Source of the DNA: Nostoc sp. UHCC 0870 | Lineage (GTDB): Bacteria; Cyanobacteriota; Cyanobacteriia; Cyanobacteriales; Nostocaceae | NCBI RefSeq assembly: GCF_022063185.1 | Contig: NZ_CP091913.1 | Location: 4,937,141 to 5,001,140, forward strand | Reading direction: 5' to 3' | Length of the DNA stretch: 64,000 nucleotides | Part shown: positions 17,601 to 25,423 of the stretch, in pieces | Layout of the letters: each line of letters begins with the position of its first letter | Numbering within the stretch: position 1 is the first letter of the stretch | Made by a program: the position numbers and the translations under genes | The notes under the pieces: generated by a model | What the model was told of the DNA's origin: nothing | Seen by the model: the letters and a program-made list of their open reading frames with translations, nothing else | Databases searched by the model: none

Positions 17601-17953
17601 CTCAGGTAATGGATGTATATAGCAGTGAAGTTCCTGACTATTTACGTCTTGCTGACTTGGAAAGTAAACTCAGCAACGGTGAGATTTCCGTGCGCGAGTT
17701 TGTGCAAGAACTAGCTAGTTCTGATATCTATTGTCAACGTTTCTGTACGCCTTATCCCTCTGCTAAGGTCGTGGAACTTCTGTTCCGCCACCTGTTGGGA
17801 CGTGCGCCAGCTAGCCAAGACGAAATTAGCCAATATAACAACCTATTGGCTGATGGCGGTTTGCGTGCTGCTGTAGAAGCGATTGTGAATAGCGCAGAAT
17901 ATAGCGGCTACTTTGGTGAAGATGTAGTTCCATACTCACGAGTGTCAGCATAA
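14696..17953 (+). CDS. apcE: Phycobilisome core-membrane linker ApcE (LCM), four REP domains
   Basis: This 1085-residue protein anchors the phycobilisome core to the thylakoid and is a terminal energy emitter. Residues 1-240 form an allophycocyanin-like domain interrupted by the PB-loop (about 77-150). The bilin attachment cysteine is Cys197 in ENACSGEA. Four linker REP domains start near residues 283, 545, 737 and 957, each with the signature AYRQ(I/V)FxRD...LESKxxNGEIS(V/M)(K/R)EF. Four repeats fit a pentacylindrical core as described in Anabaena and Mastigocladus. Spacers between repeats are basic and Pro/Gln-rich. A GC-rich hairpin after the stop separates it from apcA. Confidence 0.98.
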   Translation: MSVKASGGSSVARPQLYQTLAVATISQAEQQDRFLGNGELKELATYFASGAKRLEIAQTLTDNSEIIVSRAANRIFVGGSPMAFLEKPREQELAMAGATVGGGNVAEGMKLGTVTYVETRGGFLENLRSIFNTSPSGPTPAGFRPINVARYGPSNMAKSLRDLSWFLRYATYAIVAGDPNIIAVNTRGLREIIENACSGEATLVALQEIRSASLSYFRKDPEATEIVTQYMDVLLTEFKAATPSTKVRQRPSGDQQGLQLPQIYFNAAERRPKFVMKTGLSTSEKNEVIKAAYRQIFERDITRAYSLSISDLESKVKNGDISMKEFVRRLTKSPLYQKQFYQPFINSRVIELAFRHILGRGPSSREEVQKYFSIISNGGLSALVDALVDSQEYSDYFGEETVPYLRGLGQEAQECRNWGPQQDLFNYSAPFRKVPQFITTFAAYEQPLPDQHPYGSGNDPLEIQFGAIFPKETRNPSTSPAPFGKDTRRILIHQGPGINNQLSNPGARGVAPGTLGAKVFKLDQLPGTIGKKAAKGASVKFSESSTQAVIRATYLQVFGRDLYEGQRLKVQEIKLENGEISLREFVRALAKSDIFRKMYWTSLYVCKAIEYIHRRLLGRPTYGRQEINKYFDIASKKGFYAVVDAILDSVEYSEAFGEDTVPYERYLTPAGVSQRQLRVGSIREDVGAKVEKQVTPRFVELGTVAEKRPEPDVEVRINQGVTKQREQTKVFKLVANTVDKVAVKTLINAAYRQIFERDIAPYIVKNEFTVLESKLGNGEISVKEFIEGLGYSNLYLKEFYTPYPNTKVIELGTKHFLGRAPLDQAEIRKYNQILATQGIRAFIAALMNSQEYSEVFGEDTVPYRRFPTLPAANFPNTQRLYNQLTKQNDDLVVPSFKTVKSRIDSDKTPILAKAIADLAAEAKRSFVELGRSSNDGGGQSVEVARQPIRIHRLTDATTQAQVVINAIYSQVMDVYSSEVPDYLRLADLESKLSNGEISVREFVQELASSDIYCQRFCTPYPSAKVVELLFRHLLGRAPASQDEISQYNNLLADGGLRAAVEAIVNSAEYSGYFGEDVVPYSRVSA

Positions 17954-18362
17954 CTATTTCGGTAGTGTGCAAGTTCGCTAGTTGCTCAGGGACTGGGGAT
18001 TGAGGATTGGGGAGGGGGGAAATTTTTCCCCATACCTCACTCCTAATACCCAGCCCCTAATCTCGTATTGGCTTGTAATAACTGTGGCGATCGCGGCAAA
18101 TCTGAAAATAAATGTTACAAACTGTTAAGAGTAGCAATAAATGCTCAACAGAATGCCGGAGAATATTTTGCGTAAGGTAGTTGAGTTTTCAAGCTTGTGT
18201 AGTTGTATTAACTCAAGCAACCTCGTAATCTAAAGACAGAAGCAGTTACTCATTTAACTGCTGTGTCTGTAGGATGAGAGTAAAAATCTCAGCCCGACCA
18301 ACTTTAAAGTCGCACCAGTTTAATCAAATTCTGGTTTTATTTCGTACTGGAGGAATCCATTA
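17954..18362. other. apcE-apcA spacer with the apcA leader
   Basis: After a terminator-like repeat (17990-18057) about 300 bases without coding potential lead to apcA. A strong GGAGG ribosome site at 18349-18353 precedes the apcA ATG. The length suggests a separate strong promoter for apcABC with a long untranslated leader, as known for apc operons. No -10 box is proposed. Confidence 0.6.
17990..18057 (+). terminator. Imperfect GC-rich inverted repeat after apcE
   Basis: Two imperfect arms of about 30 bases (GGGGATTGAGGATTGGGGAG.. and ..CCCCATACCTCACTCC..CCC) meet at GGGAAATTTTTCCC. It probably slows or ends transcription from apcE and fits the higher expression of apcA and apcB from their own promoter. 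Confidence 0.55.
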
Positions 18363-18848
18363 ATGAGTATCGTCACGAAGTCCATCGTGAATGCTGACGC
18401 AGAAGCCCGCTACCTCAGCCCTGGCGAACTAAGTCGGATCAAGAGCTTTGTTGCTGGTGGCGCACAACGCCTCCGCATCGCTCAAGTATTGACCGAAAAC
18501 CGCGAGCGTATCGTTAAGCAAGCTGGCGACCAACTTTTCCAAAAGCGTCCTGATGTTGTTTCCCCTGGTGGTAACGCTTACGGTCAAGAAATGACAGCTA
18601 CCTGTCTGCGTGACCTAGACTATTACCTCCGCCTCGTTACCTACGGAATCGTTGCTGGTGACGTTACCCCCATCGAAGAAATCGGTATCGTTGGTGTACG
18701 TGAAATGTACAAATCCCTCGGTACACCCATCGATGCAGTTGCTGGTGGTGTTGCCGCTATGAAGAGCGTAGCTGCTGGCTTGTTGTCTGCTGAAGACGCT
18801 GGCGAAGCTGGTGCTTACTTTGACTACGTTGTTGGTGCAATGCAGTAG
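18363..18848 (+). CDS. apcA: Allophycocyanin alpha chain
   Basis: This 161-residue globin-like phycobiliprotein is a main building block of the phycobilisome core. Cys81 in TATCLRDLDYYLR binds one phycocyanobilin. The opening MSIVTKSIVNADAEARYLSPGEL and the pattern GNAYGQEMTATC identify the alpha chain. Codon use is strongly biased, as expected for a very highly expressed gene. A strong GGAGG ribosome site lies 9 bases upstream. apcB follows after 69 bp. Confidence 0.99.
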   Translation: MSIVTKSIVNADAEARYLSPGELSRIKSFVAGGAQRLRIAQVLTENRERIVKQAGDQLFQKRPDVVSPGGNAYGQEMTATCLRDLDYYLRLVTYGIVAGDVTPIEEIGIVGVREMYKSLGTPIDAVAGGVAAMKSVAAGLLSAEDAGEAGAYFDYVVGAMQ

Positions 18849-18917
18849 TTGGAAACCGTTTCCAAAGCACGAAACTGAAATCTATTGCAATAAGGTTGGA
18901 AATAAGGAAATAACAAC

Positions 18918-19403
18918 ATGCAAGACGCAATTACCTCTGTAATTAACTCCTCTGACGTTCAAGGTAAGTACCTTGACACCTCAGCTTTAGAAAAACTCAA
19001 AGGCTACTTCGCTACTGGCGAACTACGTGTACGTGCTGCTACCACCATCAGCGCAAACGCAGCTGCGATCGTTAAAGAAGCTGTAGCTAAATCTTTGTTG
19101 TACTCTGATATCACCCGTCCCGGTGGTAATATGTACACCACCCGCCGCTACGCTGCTTGTATCCGTGACTTGGATTACTACCTACGCTACGCTACCTACG
19201 CTATGCTAGCTGGCGATCCTTCCATCTTGGATGAGCGCGTACTCAACGGTTTGAAAGAAACCTACAACTCCTTGGGTGTACCTGTTGGAGCTACCGTTCA
19301 AGCTATCCAAGCAATTAAAGAAGTAACTGCTAGCTTGGTTGGTCCTGACGCTGGTAAAGAAATGGGCGTTTACTTCGACTACATCTCCTCTGGCTTGAGC
19401 TAA
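18918..19403 (+). CDS. apcB: Allophycocyanin beta chain
   Basis: This 161-residue partner of ApcA forms the alpha-beta monomer that stacks as trimers in the core cylinders. Cys81 in RYAACIRDLDYYLRY carries the bilin. Asn71 in PGGNMYTT is the position that is gamma-N-methylated in beta phycobiliproteins by CpcM. The beginning MQDAITSVINSSDVQGKYLD is typical. It is co-transcribed with apcA; a hairpin-rich gap of 233 bp leads to apcC. Confidence 0.99.
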   Translation: MQDAITSVINSSDVQGKYLDTSALEKLKGYFATGELRVRAATTISANAAAIVKEAVAKSLLYSDITRPGGNMYTTRRYAACIRDLDYYLRYATYAMLAGDPSILDERVLNGLKETYNSLGVPVGATVQAIQAIKEVTASLVGPDAGKEMGVYFDYISSGLS

Positions 19404-19447
19404 GAGTTAGATTGCACTTAAGTCATTAGGTGCGCTTATATTAAGGT

Positions 19448-19544
19448 CTGGAAATCAACTGTGAGTGCTAGAACGTCTAGACGCTTATTTAACTAAATAT
19501 GAGTTATGAGTGTTAGCTGTCTAGTATTGATGTTTGATTTCCAG
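19448..19544 (+). terminator. Possible attenuating stem between apcB and apcC
   Basis: CTGGAAATCAA (19448-19458) pairs perfectly with TTGATTTCCAG (19534-19544). Within the loop there is a further 10-bp palindrome CGTCTAGACG. Such a structure could stop most apcAB transcripts before apcC and so set the high AB to linker ratio. It could also protect the 3' end of the apcAB message. Confidence 0.5.
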
Positions 19545-19636
19545 CCTTTGAAAGATTAATTAGAAATCTGGGTAAAGTTCATCATCCCATTTTTGAAATA
19601 AAAAAGTTTTCATAATCACCACAGGAGAATCAAGAT

Positions 19637-19843
19637 ATGGCTCGCTTATTTAAAATTACAGCTTGCGTTCCCAGCCAAACCCGGATTCGTACCCAACGCG
19701 AACTACAAAACACCTACTTTACTAAGCTTGTTCCTTACGAAAATTGGTTCTCTGAACAACAACGGATTCAAAAAATGGGTGGCAAAATCGTTAAGGTGGA
19801 ACTTGCCACTGGTAAACAAGGTTCTAATGCGGGTTTGCTGTAA
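19637..19843 (+). CDS. apcC: Phycobilisome small core linker ApcC (LC7.8)
   Basis: This 68-residue basic protein starts MARLFKITACVPSQTRIRTQ, the standard start of LC7.8. This linker sits inside allophycocyanin trimers at the core and tunes their assembly and energy flow. An AGGAG ribosome site lies 10 bases before the ATG. Its C-terminus is VKVELATGKQGSNAGLL. A perfect 24-bp palindromic terminator follows at 19883. Confidence 0.98.
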   Translation: MARLFKITACVPSQTRIRTQRELQNTYFTKLVPYENWFSEQQRIQKMGGKIVKVELATGKQGSNAGLL

Positions 19844-19882
19844 TTGCTATAGTTTTAAAATTTATTATAAGAAGAAGTTGTC

Positions 19883-19906
19883 AAAGAGGTCTAATTAGAC
19901 CTCTTT
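19883..19906. terminator. Bidirectional terminator after apcC
   Basis: A perfect palindrome AAAGAGGTCTAA / TTAGACCTCTTT is followed by ATTTTTTC on the + strand. The gene at 19936-20949 converges from the other side, so it probably ends both transcripts. Confidence 0.85.
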
Positions 19907-19935
19907 ATTTTTTCTTGCTGACAAAATCGTGAAAG

Positions 19936-20949
19936 TTAAAAGTCAAACATCTTTACAAGGCGATATCCTCTAGTATAAAGGGGGACAGGAGATACTAGAT
20001 TGCGCTTCTCTTTCGCCTGCTCAACAGTTTCATCAAAGACAATCAGAGTTTCCTGACCAACCTTGAGCCAGTCTTCATAAGGTACACTCATATCTTCTTC
20101 AACACCACCAACATTGGGTGCAACCATCGCCCGATAAGCTTCATTAAATTGTCTGCGGAAGCGAAAATCAACGGAAATCCTCAACCCTTCAGATTTTCTT
20201 CTGACTGTCTGGTGCAAGCCACGAGCATCATTGAAATACATAGTACCATGCTGTAGTTTTGCTTCCTTGTAAGAGACAACCATCGGAATATCTCGACCTT
20301 CATCAAAGTCAGACATCACTCGCATCGCCTGTAGTTCCATTTCACGCGGCATTTCACCCGCTTCAATGGTGATATTATCAATGTCGCCAAATAGCGGTAA
20401 AACAACCACAGTAGCATCTGCTGGAACACCTGCCCACACGTCGCTATGGCACTTGGAACTAGTAAAAGGTAAACGCAGTTTCTCCGCATCAGTCTGTCCA
20501 TAAACCATGCGTAGATTTACTGGTAAATCTACGGCATCAATGAGGTCATTAGCTCCCAGACTGTAAAAAGCTTCAGCCACACTCTTTTGAAACAAGTTAA
20601 AAGCTAGAGTATGTTCTTTCTTGGGCATTAACAGACCAGTACCAGTGTAGTTTGGTAAGTTTTTCCTAGCTTCCAACAGCCGTTGCAGCATTTCCGCTTC
20701 AGAAAGAATGATGGGACTATTTAGACAAGCTGAGATATAAGCTGCGGCCGCAAATTGGATTTGTTGGAATAATTCAGGCTGCAAGGTGTGTTCAAACAGC
20801 AGTCGGTAATCTCGCTTTGTTGCCATCTTATCAGCTAGCTCATCAAAGAGGCGATCGCCCATCTGAGAAAATGCGATCGCCTGTTCATATTCTGATTGAG
20901 CTTGTAACGACAATTCAGTTAACAGTTCTTGCATCATTATTTTTGCCAA
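19936..20949 (-). CDS. 2OG-Fe(II) oxygenase-like protein
   Basis: This 337-residue protein is not firmly recognised. The central part has a putative metal site His-x-Asp (KCHSDVWAGVPAD, about residue 167) and a distal His followed by Arg (GLHQTVRRKSEGLRISVDFRFR). That is the HxD...H...R layout of the double-stranded beta-helix 2-oxoglutarate/Fe(II) oxygenases. The N-terminal 130 residues are helical. The C-terminus ends in RGYRLVKMFDF. Related enzymes hydroxylate small molecules or carrier-bound amino acids. It starts an accessory region and is divergent from a methyltransferase/diiron pair. The start could also be Met5 or Met6. Confidence 0.6.
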   Translation of the reverse strand: MAKIMMQELLTELSLQAQSEYEQAIAFSQMGDRLFDELADKMATKRDYRLLFEHTLQPELFQQIQFAAAAYISACLNSPIILSEAEMLQRLLEARKNLPNYTGTGLLMPKKEHTLAFNLFQKSVAEAFYSLGANDLIDAVDLPVNLRMVYGQTDAEKLRLPFTSSKCHSDVWAGVPADATVVVLPLFGDIDNITIEAGEMPREMELQAMRVMSDFDEGRDIPMVVSYKEAKLQHGTMYFNDARGLHQTVRRKSEGLRISVDFRFRRQFNEAYRAMVAPNVGGVEEDMSVPYEDWLKVGQETLIVFDETVEQAKEKRNLVSPVPLYTRGYRLVKMFDF

Positions 20950-21412
20950 ATTAATTTTTTAAGTAAATAACTTATACATTTACAGCTAATTCGTTTTTTT
21001 TACGAATCTGCAATTACAAAGTATCAATTTTATGTGTTGTATAACTTCGGCAAATATACCGTTTTTCTAAGGGAATAATCTTGATACAAAAAGAGAATAT
21101 TTAGCGGAAATTTTAATTCTCCATTAAGATATTTTTTTTAATTATTATTTGTAAAATTCATAATATTAGATGAAGTTAGCTACACAACTAAATAGATAAA
21201 ACTTCATGAAGCAGCTTTAAATTATAGTTCTTTTTTTTAAAGAAAATAAATATTACAAGCGTCTGATAAATCTGATTTTTAGTTTTTAGATATAGGTTAA
21301 TCAAAAATCAGTAATATCAACATGAATAATAAAATTACATCATGATAAAACATGAGTAGGTTTAAATCGAAAATTTTTATAAAAATTCTAAGTCAACCAA
21401 ATATAGTCAAAT
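20950..21412. other. AT-rich divergent intergenic region
   Basis: 463 bases separate two divergent genes. The sequence is rich in runs of A and T and shows no reading frame of note. It should contain promoters in both directions. No repeat or RNA structure stands out. Confidence 0.6.
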
Positions 21413-22183
21413 ATGAACATACTAAATAACCAAACCTCTACGAGAGACTTATACAATCAGACATCTGCTAATTGGGTGAGAGAAGAACCTATCTCTCTCT
21501 CAGACTTTACAGCCAGGCCTTTTGTACTAAAGCTTTGTGAACCATGTACTCAAATGCAGGTACTAGACCTTGGTTGTGGTGAAGGTTATTGCAGTAGAGA
21601 ACTATCGCGACGTGGTGCTGCACAAGTTTATGGGATAGACATCTCTGAAGGGATGATTGAAGCAGCACGCTTGCAAGACAAAAAAAACCCCCTAGGGATT
21701 AAATACGAAGTCGGGTGTGCTACCAATCTCAAGCAGTTTGGTAATGGTGAAATAGACTTAGTTGTTGCTGTTTTTTTATTTAATTATTTGACAATTGCTC
21801 AAACCCAGGAATGTATGAGAGAAATTGCACGTATTCTTCGTCCCAATGGTCGATTTATATTTAGTGTTCCTCATCCATCCTTTCCCTATATGCGAGAAGC
21901 AACATATCCCTTCTATTTTCAAGTGGATGGTGCAGGTTACTTCAGCAAGCGAGATCAGCAGTTTCCTGGTCGTATTTGGAAACGAGATGGTTCTTGGCTA
22001 AATGTACAATTGATTCACAAGACGCTTGAAGATTATTTTAATTCCCTTAACATTGCAGGCTTTAATAAGATGCCAGTGATGAAAGAATTATGTGTTACTT
22101 CCGAGCATATTGCATTAGATAAATCCTTCTTTAGCCCTTTACTTGATCTGCCCCTTCATCTAGCTATACAAGTATCTAAATAA
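21413..22183 (+). CDS. Class I SAM-dependent methyltransferase
   Basis: This 256-residue protein has motif I VLDLGCGEGYCSRELSRRG at residues 50-68, the acidic ribose-binding end of strand 2 in VYGIDISEGMIEAARLQ, and LVVAVFLFNYLT as motif IV. IARILRPNGRFIFSVPHPSF is the typical post-motif strand. The substrate is unknown. It lies 3 bp upstream of a diiron-oxidase-like gene and must be co-expressed with it. Together with the divergent oxygenase this suggests tailoring of a small metabolite. Confidence 0.85.
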   Translation: MNILNNQTSTRDLYNQTSANWVREEPISLSDFTARPFVLKLCEPCTQMQVLDLGCGEGYCSRELSRRGAAQVYGIDISEGMIEAARLQDKKNPLGIKYEVGCATNLKQFGNGEIDLVVAVFLFNYLTIAQTQECMREIARILRPNGRFIFSVPHPSFPYMREATYPFYFQVDGAGYFSKRDQQFPGRIWKRDGSWLNVQLIHKTLEDYFNSLNIAGFNKMPVMKELCVTSEHIALDKSFFSPLLDLPLHLAIQVSK

Positions 22184-22186
22184 AAC

Positions 22187-22921
22187 ATGATGTCAACTTT
22201 AATAAAAAACTCCTTCCGCGAAATCACTGTTAATCATTCTCTATGGAAGCATGAGTTCTTAACTCGCTGTCGTACTGACAACTTGTGCCTTCAAGATGTA
22301 CAGGTACTAGCTGTTCAAATGTACAAATTTTCTAAGGAATTCAACCGCATCTTAGCTAGTATTTTATCTTGTTGTCAAGATGAAGTTGCTCAGTTAGTTA
22401 TCTTAGAAAACTTATTTGACGAAATGGGACAAGGAGATATAAATCAATCTCACCCAGAATTATTTCGTCGATTTACCCGCGCACTAGGTATTGATGATAA
22501 AACTCTAGCGACACTACCACCTGCACCGGAAACTTTGGCTTTAATAGAAACTTACTTGAGAATCCCACATCAGTATGGCTATTTAGCTGCATTGGGTGCA
22601 ATTTGTTATGCGTCTGAAGGGATTGTTAGTTCTCTGTACACGCAACTATACACGGGAATTGTCGGATCTGCTCCTTTCCCTAAAGAATCGCTCATCTTTT
22701 TTGAAGTCCATATTGATGTAGATGATAGTCATGCAGCAAAACTAGCCGCAGTAATTGAACCTCATATCGTTGCCATGAGTGAGGAGGATATCAAGGTCAA
22801 GCTAGCTATTGTGGAAGCAATGGATGCTCGTGTTCAATTCTTCAATGGAATTCAGCGTCAAATCTCTAAATACTCTCAATATAATCTCTTTCCTGACTCC
22901 TTACTTCTTCTCAATACATAA
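22187..22921 (+). CDS. Heme-oxygenase-like diiron oxidase (HDO; CADD/TenA-like fold)
   Basis: This 244-residue all-helical protein carries the ligand pattern of HDO enzymes: Glu79 (ENLFDEMG), His89 (NQSHPELF), Glu144 (CYASEG), and His175, Asp179 and His182 in FFEVHIDVDDSH. The last three match the H-x3-D-x2-H helix. HDO members known from the literature perform oxidative C-C cleavage (UndA, BesC), N-oxygenation (SznF), nitrile formation (AetD) or p-aminobenzoate synthesis from their own Tyr (CADD). Which reaction applies is open. It may start at Met1 or Met2. Gene pairing with a methyltransferase implies a two-step modification. Confidence 0.8.
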   Translation: MMSTLIKNSFREITVNHSLWKHEFLTRCRTDNLCLQDVQVLAVQMYKFSKEFNRILASILSCCQDEVAQLVILENLFDEMGQGDINQSHPELFRRFTRALGIDDKTLATLPPAPETLALIETYLRIPHQYGYLAALGAICYASEGIVSSLYTQLYTGIVGSAPFPKESLIFFEVHIDVDDSHAAKLAAVIEPHIVAMSEEDIKVKLAIVEAMDARVQFFNGIQRQISKYSQYNLFPDSLLLLNT

Positions 22922-23290
22922 ATATAGATACATAAAAAGGGTGAAAATACTGATGCTAAAAAAGCAATTTGTAGCACTAGAATTTAGTCAGACCTGATAC
23001 ACCGATTAGTACATCAAAAATTATTACAAAGGGTAGTTAAATCAATTCGCAATTCGCAATTCGCAATGGACTAACGTCCCGCTCCGCTAACGCAATTACG
23101 TGTTGTAACGGGGATTTAAACTCCGCCACAATACTTGCGGCTTGATAGAAGACGGGGACTTAATCCCCTACACTTTTTTAAGGCTAAAGCTTTGTAATTT
23201 TTATTCAACGTGAACTGAAGCGCGAAGACGTTAATAGCTCTATGACAGCGTTAAGTATTAGTTAGCGATCGATTTTCGAGGAGAATTAAT
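22922..23290. other. Spacer upstream of H-NOX with a dispersed repeat
   Basis: The stretch 23042-23100 holds three ATTCGCA units followed by ATGGACTAACGTCCCGCTCC, a repeat that recurs in the opposite orientation at about 39134-39192. A GGGGATT/AATCCCC-rich hairpin follows near 23119-23173. A GAGGAG ribosome site lies just before 23291. No gene is seen. Confidence 0.65.
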
Positions 23291-23842
23291 ATGTATGGAT
23301 TAGTGAATAAAGCGATTCAAGATATGGTATGCGGTCGCTTTGGTGAAAAGATATGGAAAGAAATTAAGCAGAAAGCTGAGGTAGATGTAGACGTTTTCAT
23401 TAGTATGGAAGGCTACCCTGATGATCTCACCCACAGGCTAGTAAAAGCTGCTAGTGTGGTTCTCAATTTATCTCCATCAGAGATTATGCAAGCTTTTGGG
23501 GAATTCTGGGTGAAATACACATCAGAGGAAGGTTATGGGGAAATGATAGATATGAGTGGGGATAATCTACCTGAGTTTTTAGATAACCTGGATAATCTTC
23601 ATGCTCGTGTAGGAGTCAGTTTTCCTAAACTAAAACCTCCATCATTTGAATGCACTGATACAGAAGAAGCTTCTCTAAAGCTACACTATCGCTCTACCAG
23701 AGAAGGACTAGCTCCTATGATTCTTGGTTTAGTTAAAGGATTAGGGACACGGTTTGATACAGAAGTGGATATTACTCAAACCCAGAGTCGGGATGATGGT
23801 GCTGAACATGATGAATTTTTAGTGAAATATAAACCACATTGA
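23291..23842 (+). CDS. H-NOX heme NO/O2-binding sensor
   Basis: This 183-residue protein matches Nostoc H-NOX along its length, from MYGLVNKAIQDMVC to DEFLVKYKPH. His104 in NLHARVG is the proximal heme ligand. The Y-x-S-x-R motif (Tyr133-Arg137, YRSTR) holds the heme propionates. Trp73 sits in the distal pocket, which lacks an obvious hydrogen-bonding Tyr, so NO rather than O2 is the likely ligand. The protein binds NO and alters the kinase encoded 11 bp downstream. The pair corresponds to what is known from Anabaena (alr2278/alr2279), from memory. Confidence 0.95.
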   Translation: MYGLVNKAIQDMVCGRFGEKIWKEIKQKAEVDVDVFISMEGYPDDLTHRLVKAASVVLNLSPSEIMQAFGEFWVKYTSEEGYGEMIDMSGDNLPEFLDNLDNLHARVGVSFPKLKPPSFECTDTEEASLKLHYRSTREGLAPMILGLVKGLGTRFDTEVDITQTQSRDDGAEHDEFLVKYKPH

Positions 23843-23853
23843 GCCATATATGA

Positions 23854-25305
23854 ATGGTTACTCCTCACTTAAGCCTCTCACCAGAACTTTTTGCTCAAGC
23901 CTTTCCATTTCACTTTGCTTTTAACCAGAAACACGAAATTTTACAGGCTGGTGATGTTATAGCACGCATCAGTTCTGAACCACTAATTGGTAGTCATATT
24001 GGGCAAAATTTCCTGATTAATCGTCCTAACATTCCAGTTGATTTTGAACATATTCAGAAAAAGTCCCGTTCTCTTTTCATTTTAGAGTTTATTCATAATG
24101 GAATGATGCTTAAGGGACAAATGATGTATCAACAAGAGGAAGAGATAATATTTTTCTTAGGTTCTCCTTGGATTACTGACACAGCTAGTCTTGCTCCTCT
24201 TGAGCTTAAACTAAAAGATTTTGCAATTCACGATCCAATTGCTGATTTTCTCTTTCTATTACAAGCCAAGAATAGCTCTCTAGCTGATACTGAAAAGTTA
24301 ATGGCAGAACTGACTCAGCAACGCGCACAATTACAGAGTACTCTGGAAATTAAGGACAATTTGACTCAAATTGCTCAAAGGCAATCTCAGGAATTAAAAA
24401 AATCTCTCCAAGAGCTACAACAAACTCAAGCCCAATTAATTCAAGCTGAGAAAATGTCTAGTTTAGGGCAGTTAGTTGCTGGGATAGCTCACGAAATTAA
24501 TAATCCAGTTAATTTTATTTCTGGCAATTTAAAATATGTTAGTGAATATACCAATGACTTGATGCAGCTTGTGAAGCTTTATCAGAAGTTTCATAACAAT
24601 CCTGATCCAGAAATTCAAGATTATATTGGATTAATTGATTTAGACTTCTTACTTAATGATTTACCTAAAATATTACATTCAATGCAAGTAGGAAGCAAAC
24701 GTATCACAGAAATTGTCTTATCTCTCAGGAATTTTTCTCGTCTTGATGAAGCAGAGATCAAGAAGGTTGATATTCACGAAGGAATTGATAGTACATTATT
24801 AATTTTGCAGAGCAGGCTGAAAGAAAAACCTGAACATCCTAAAATAGAGATCATCAAAAATTATGGTAATTTACCTTTAATAGAGTGTTATCCTGGGCAA
24901 CTCAATCAAGTATTTATGAATATTATTAGTAATGCAATTGATGCCTTACATATGTGCATAAACGAATGCTCTAGCACAGGAAAGGATGCTAGTTGCCGTC
25001 AAATTAAAATTACCACAGAACTCTCAGCAGAAAATTGTGTTGCTATCAGAATTGCGGATAATGGTTTAGGCATCACAGAAGCAGTTCAGGAGCGATTATT
25101 TGATCCATTTTTCACCACTAAGCCCGTAGGTAAGGGGACAGGATTGGGTTTATCAATCAGTTATCAGATTATCGTTGAAAAGCACAAGGGAAAGCTAAGT
25201 TGTTCATCAGAAGCTGGTAAAGGAACAGAGTTCTCTATTGAAATTCCCTTATTGATGAGTAGCCATATAGTTAATCAAGATAAATCACTGAGTTTTGTCA
25301 GATAA
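23854..25305 (+). CDS. H-NOX-associated sensor histidine kinase (HNOBA-HisKA-HATPase)
   Basis: This 483-residue protein has three parts. Residues 1-150 form an HNOBA domain, the PAS-like partner of H-NOX (SPELFAQAFPFHFAFNQKHEILQAGDVI). A coiled coil spans about 145-205. The kinase core follows, with the phospho-acceptor His213 in GIAHEINNPVNF, N box NQVFMNIISNAIDAL, G1 IADNGLGI and G2 GKGTGLGLSIS. No membrane segment is present, so it is a cytosolic kinase that H-NOX controls by direct contact. No response regulator gene is adjacent, so the phosphate receiver lies elsewhere. Confidence 0.95.
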   Translation: MVTPHLSLSPELFAQAFPFHFAFNQKHEILQAGDVIARISSEPLIGSHIGQNFLINRPNIPVDFEHIQKKSRSLFILEFIHNGMMLKGQMMYQQEEEIIFFLGSPWITDTASLAPLELKLKDFAIHDPIADFLFLLQAKNSSLADTEKLMAELTQQRAQLQSTLEIKDNLTQIAQRQSQELKKSLQELQQTQAQLIQAEKMSSLGQLVAGIAHEINNPVNFISGNLKYVSEYTNDLMQLVKLYQKFHNNPDPEIQDYIGLIDLDFLLNDLPKILHSMQVGSKRITEIVLSLRNFSRLDEAEIKKVDIHEGIDSTLLILQSRLKEKPEHPKIEIIKNYGNLPLIECYPGQLNQVFMNIISNAIDALHMCINECSSTGKDASCRQIKITTELSAENCVAIRIADNGLGITEAVQERLFDPFFTTKPVGKGTGLGLSISYQIIVEKHKGKLSCSSEAGKGTEFSIEIPLLMSSHIVNQDKSLSFVR

Positions 25306-25423
25306 GTATTTTAATAATCAAGTTTTATTAGGGAAGCTAAAAGTTAATTTCTCAAAAATGGGTTGAAAAAATGTCTTACACTCAATATTGAGATTACCAC
25401 TTAAGAAAGTGTTTGTCCCTAAT

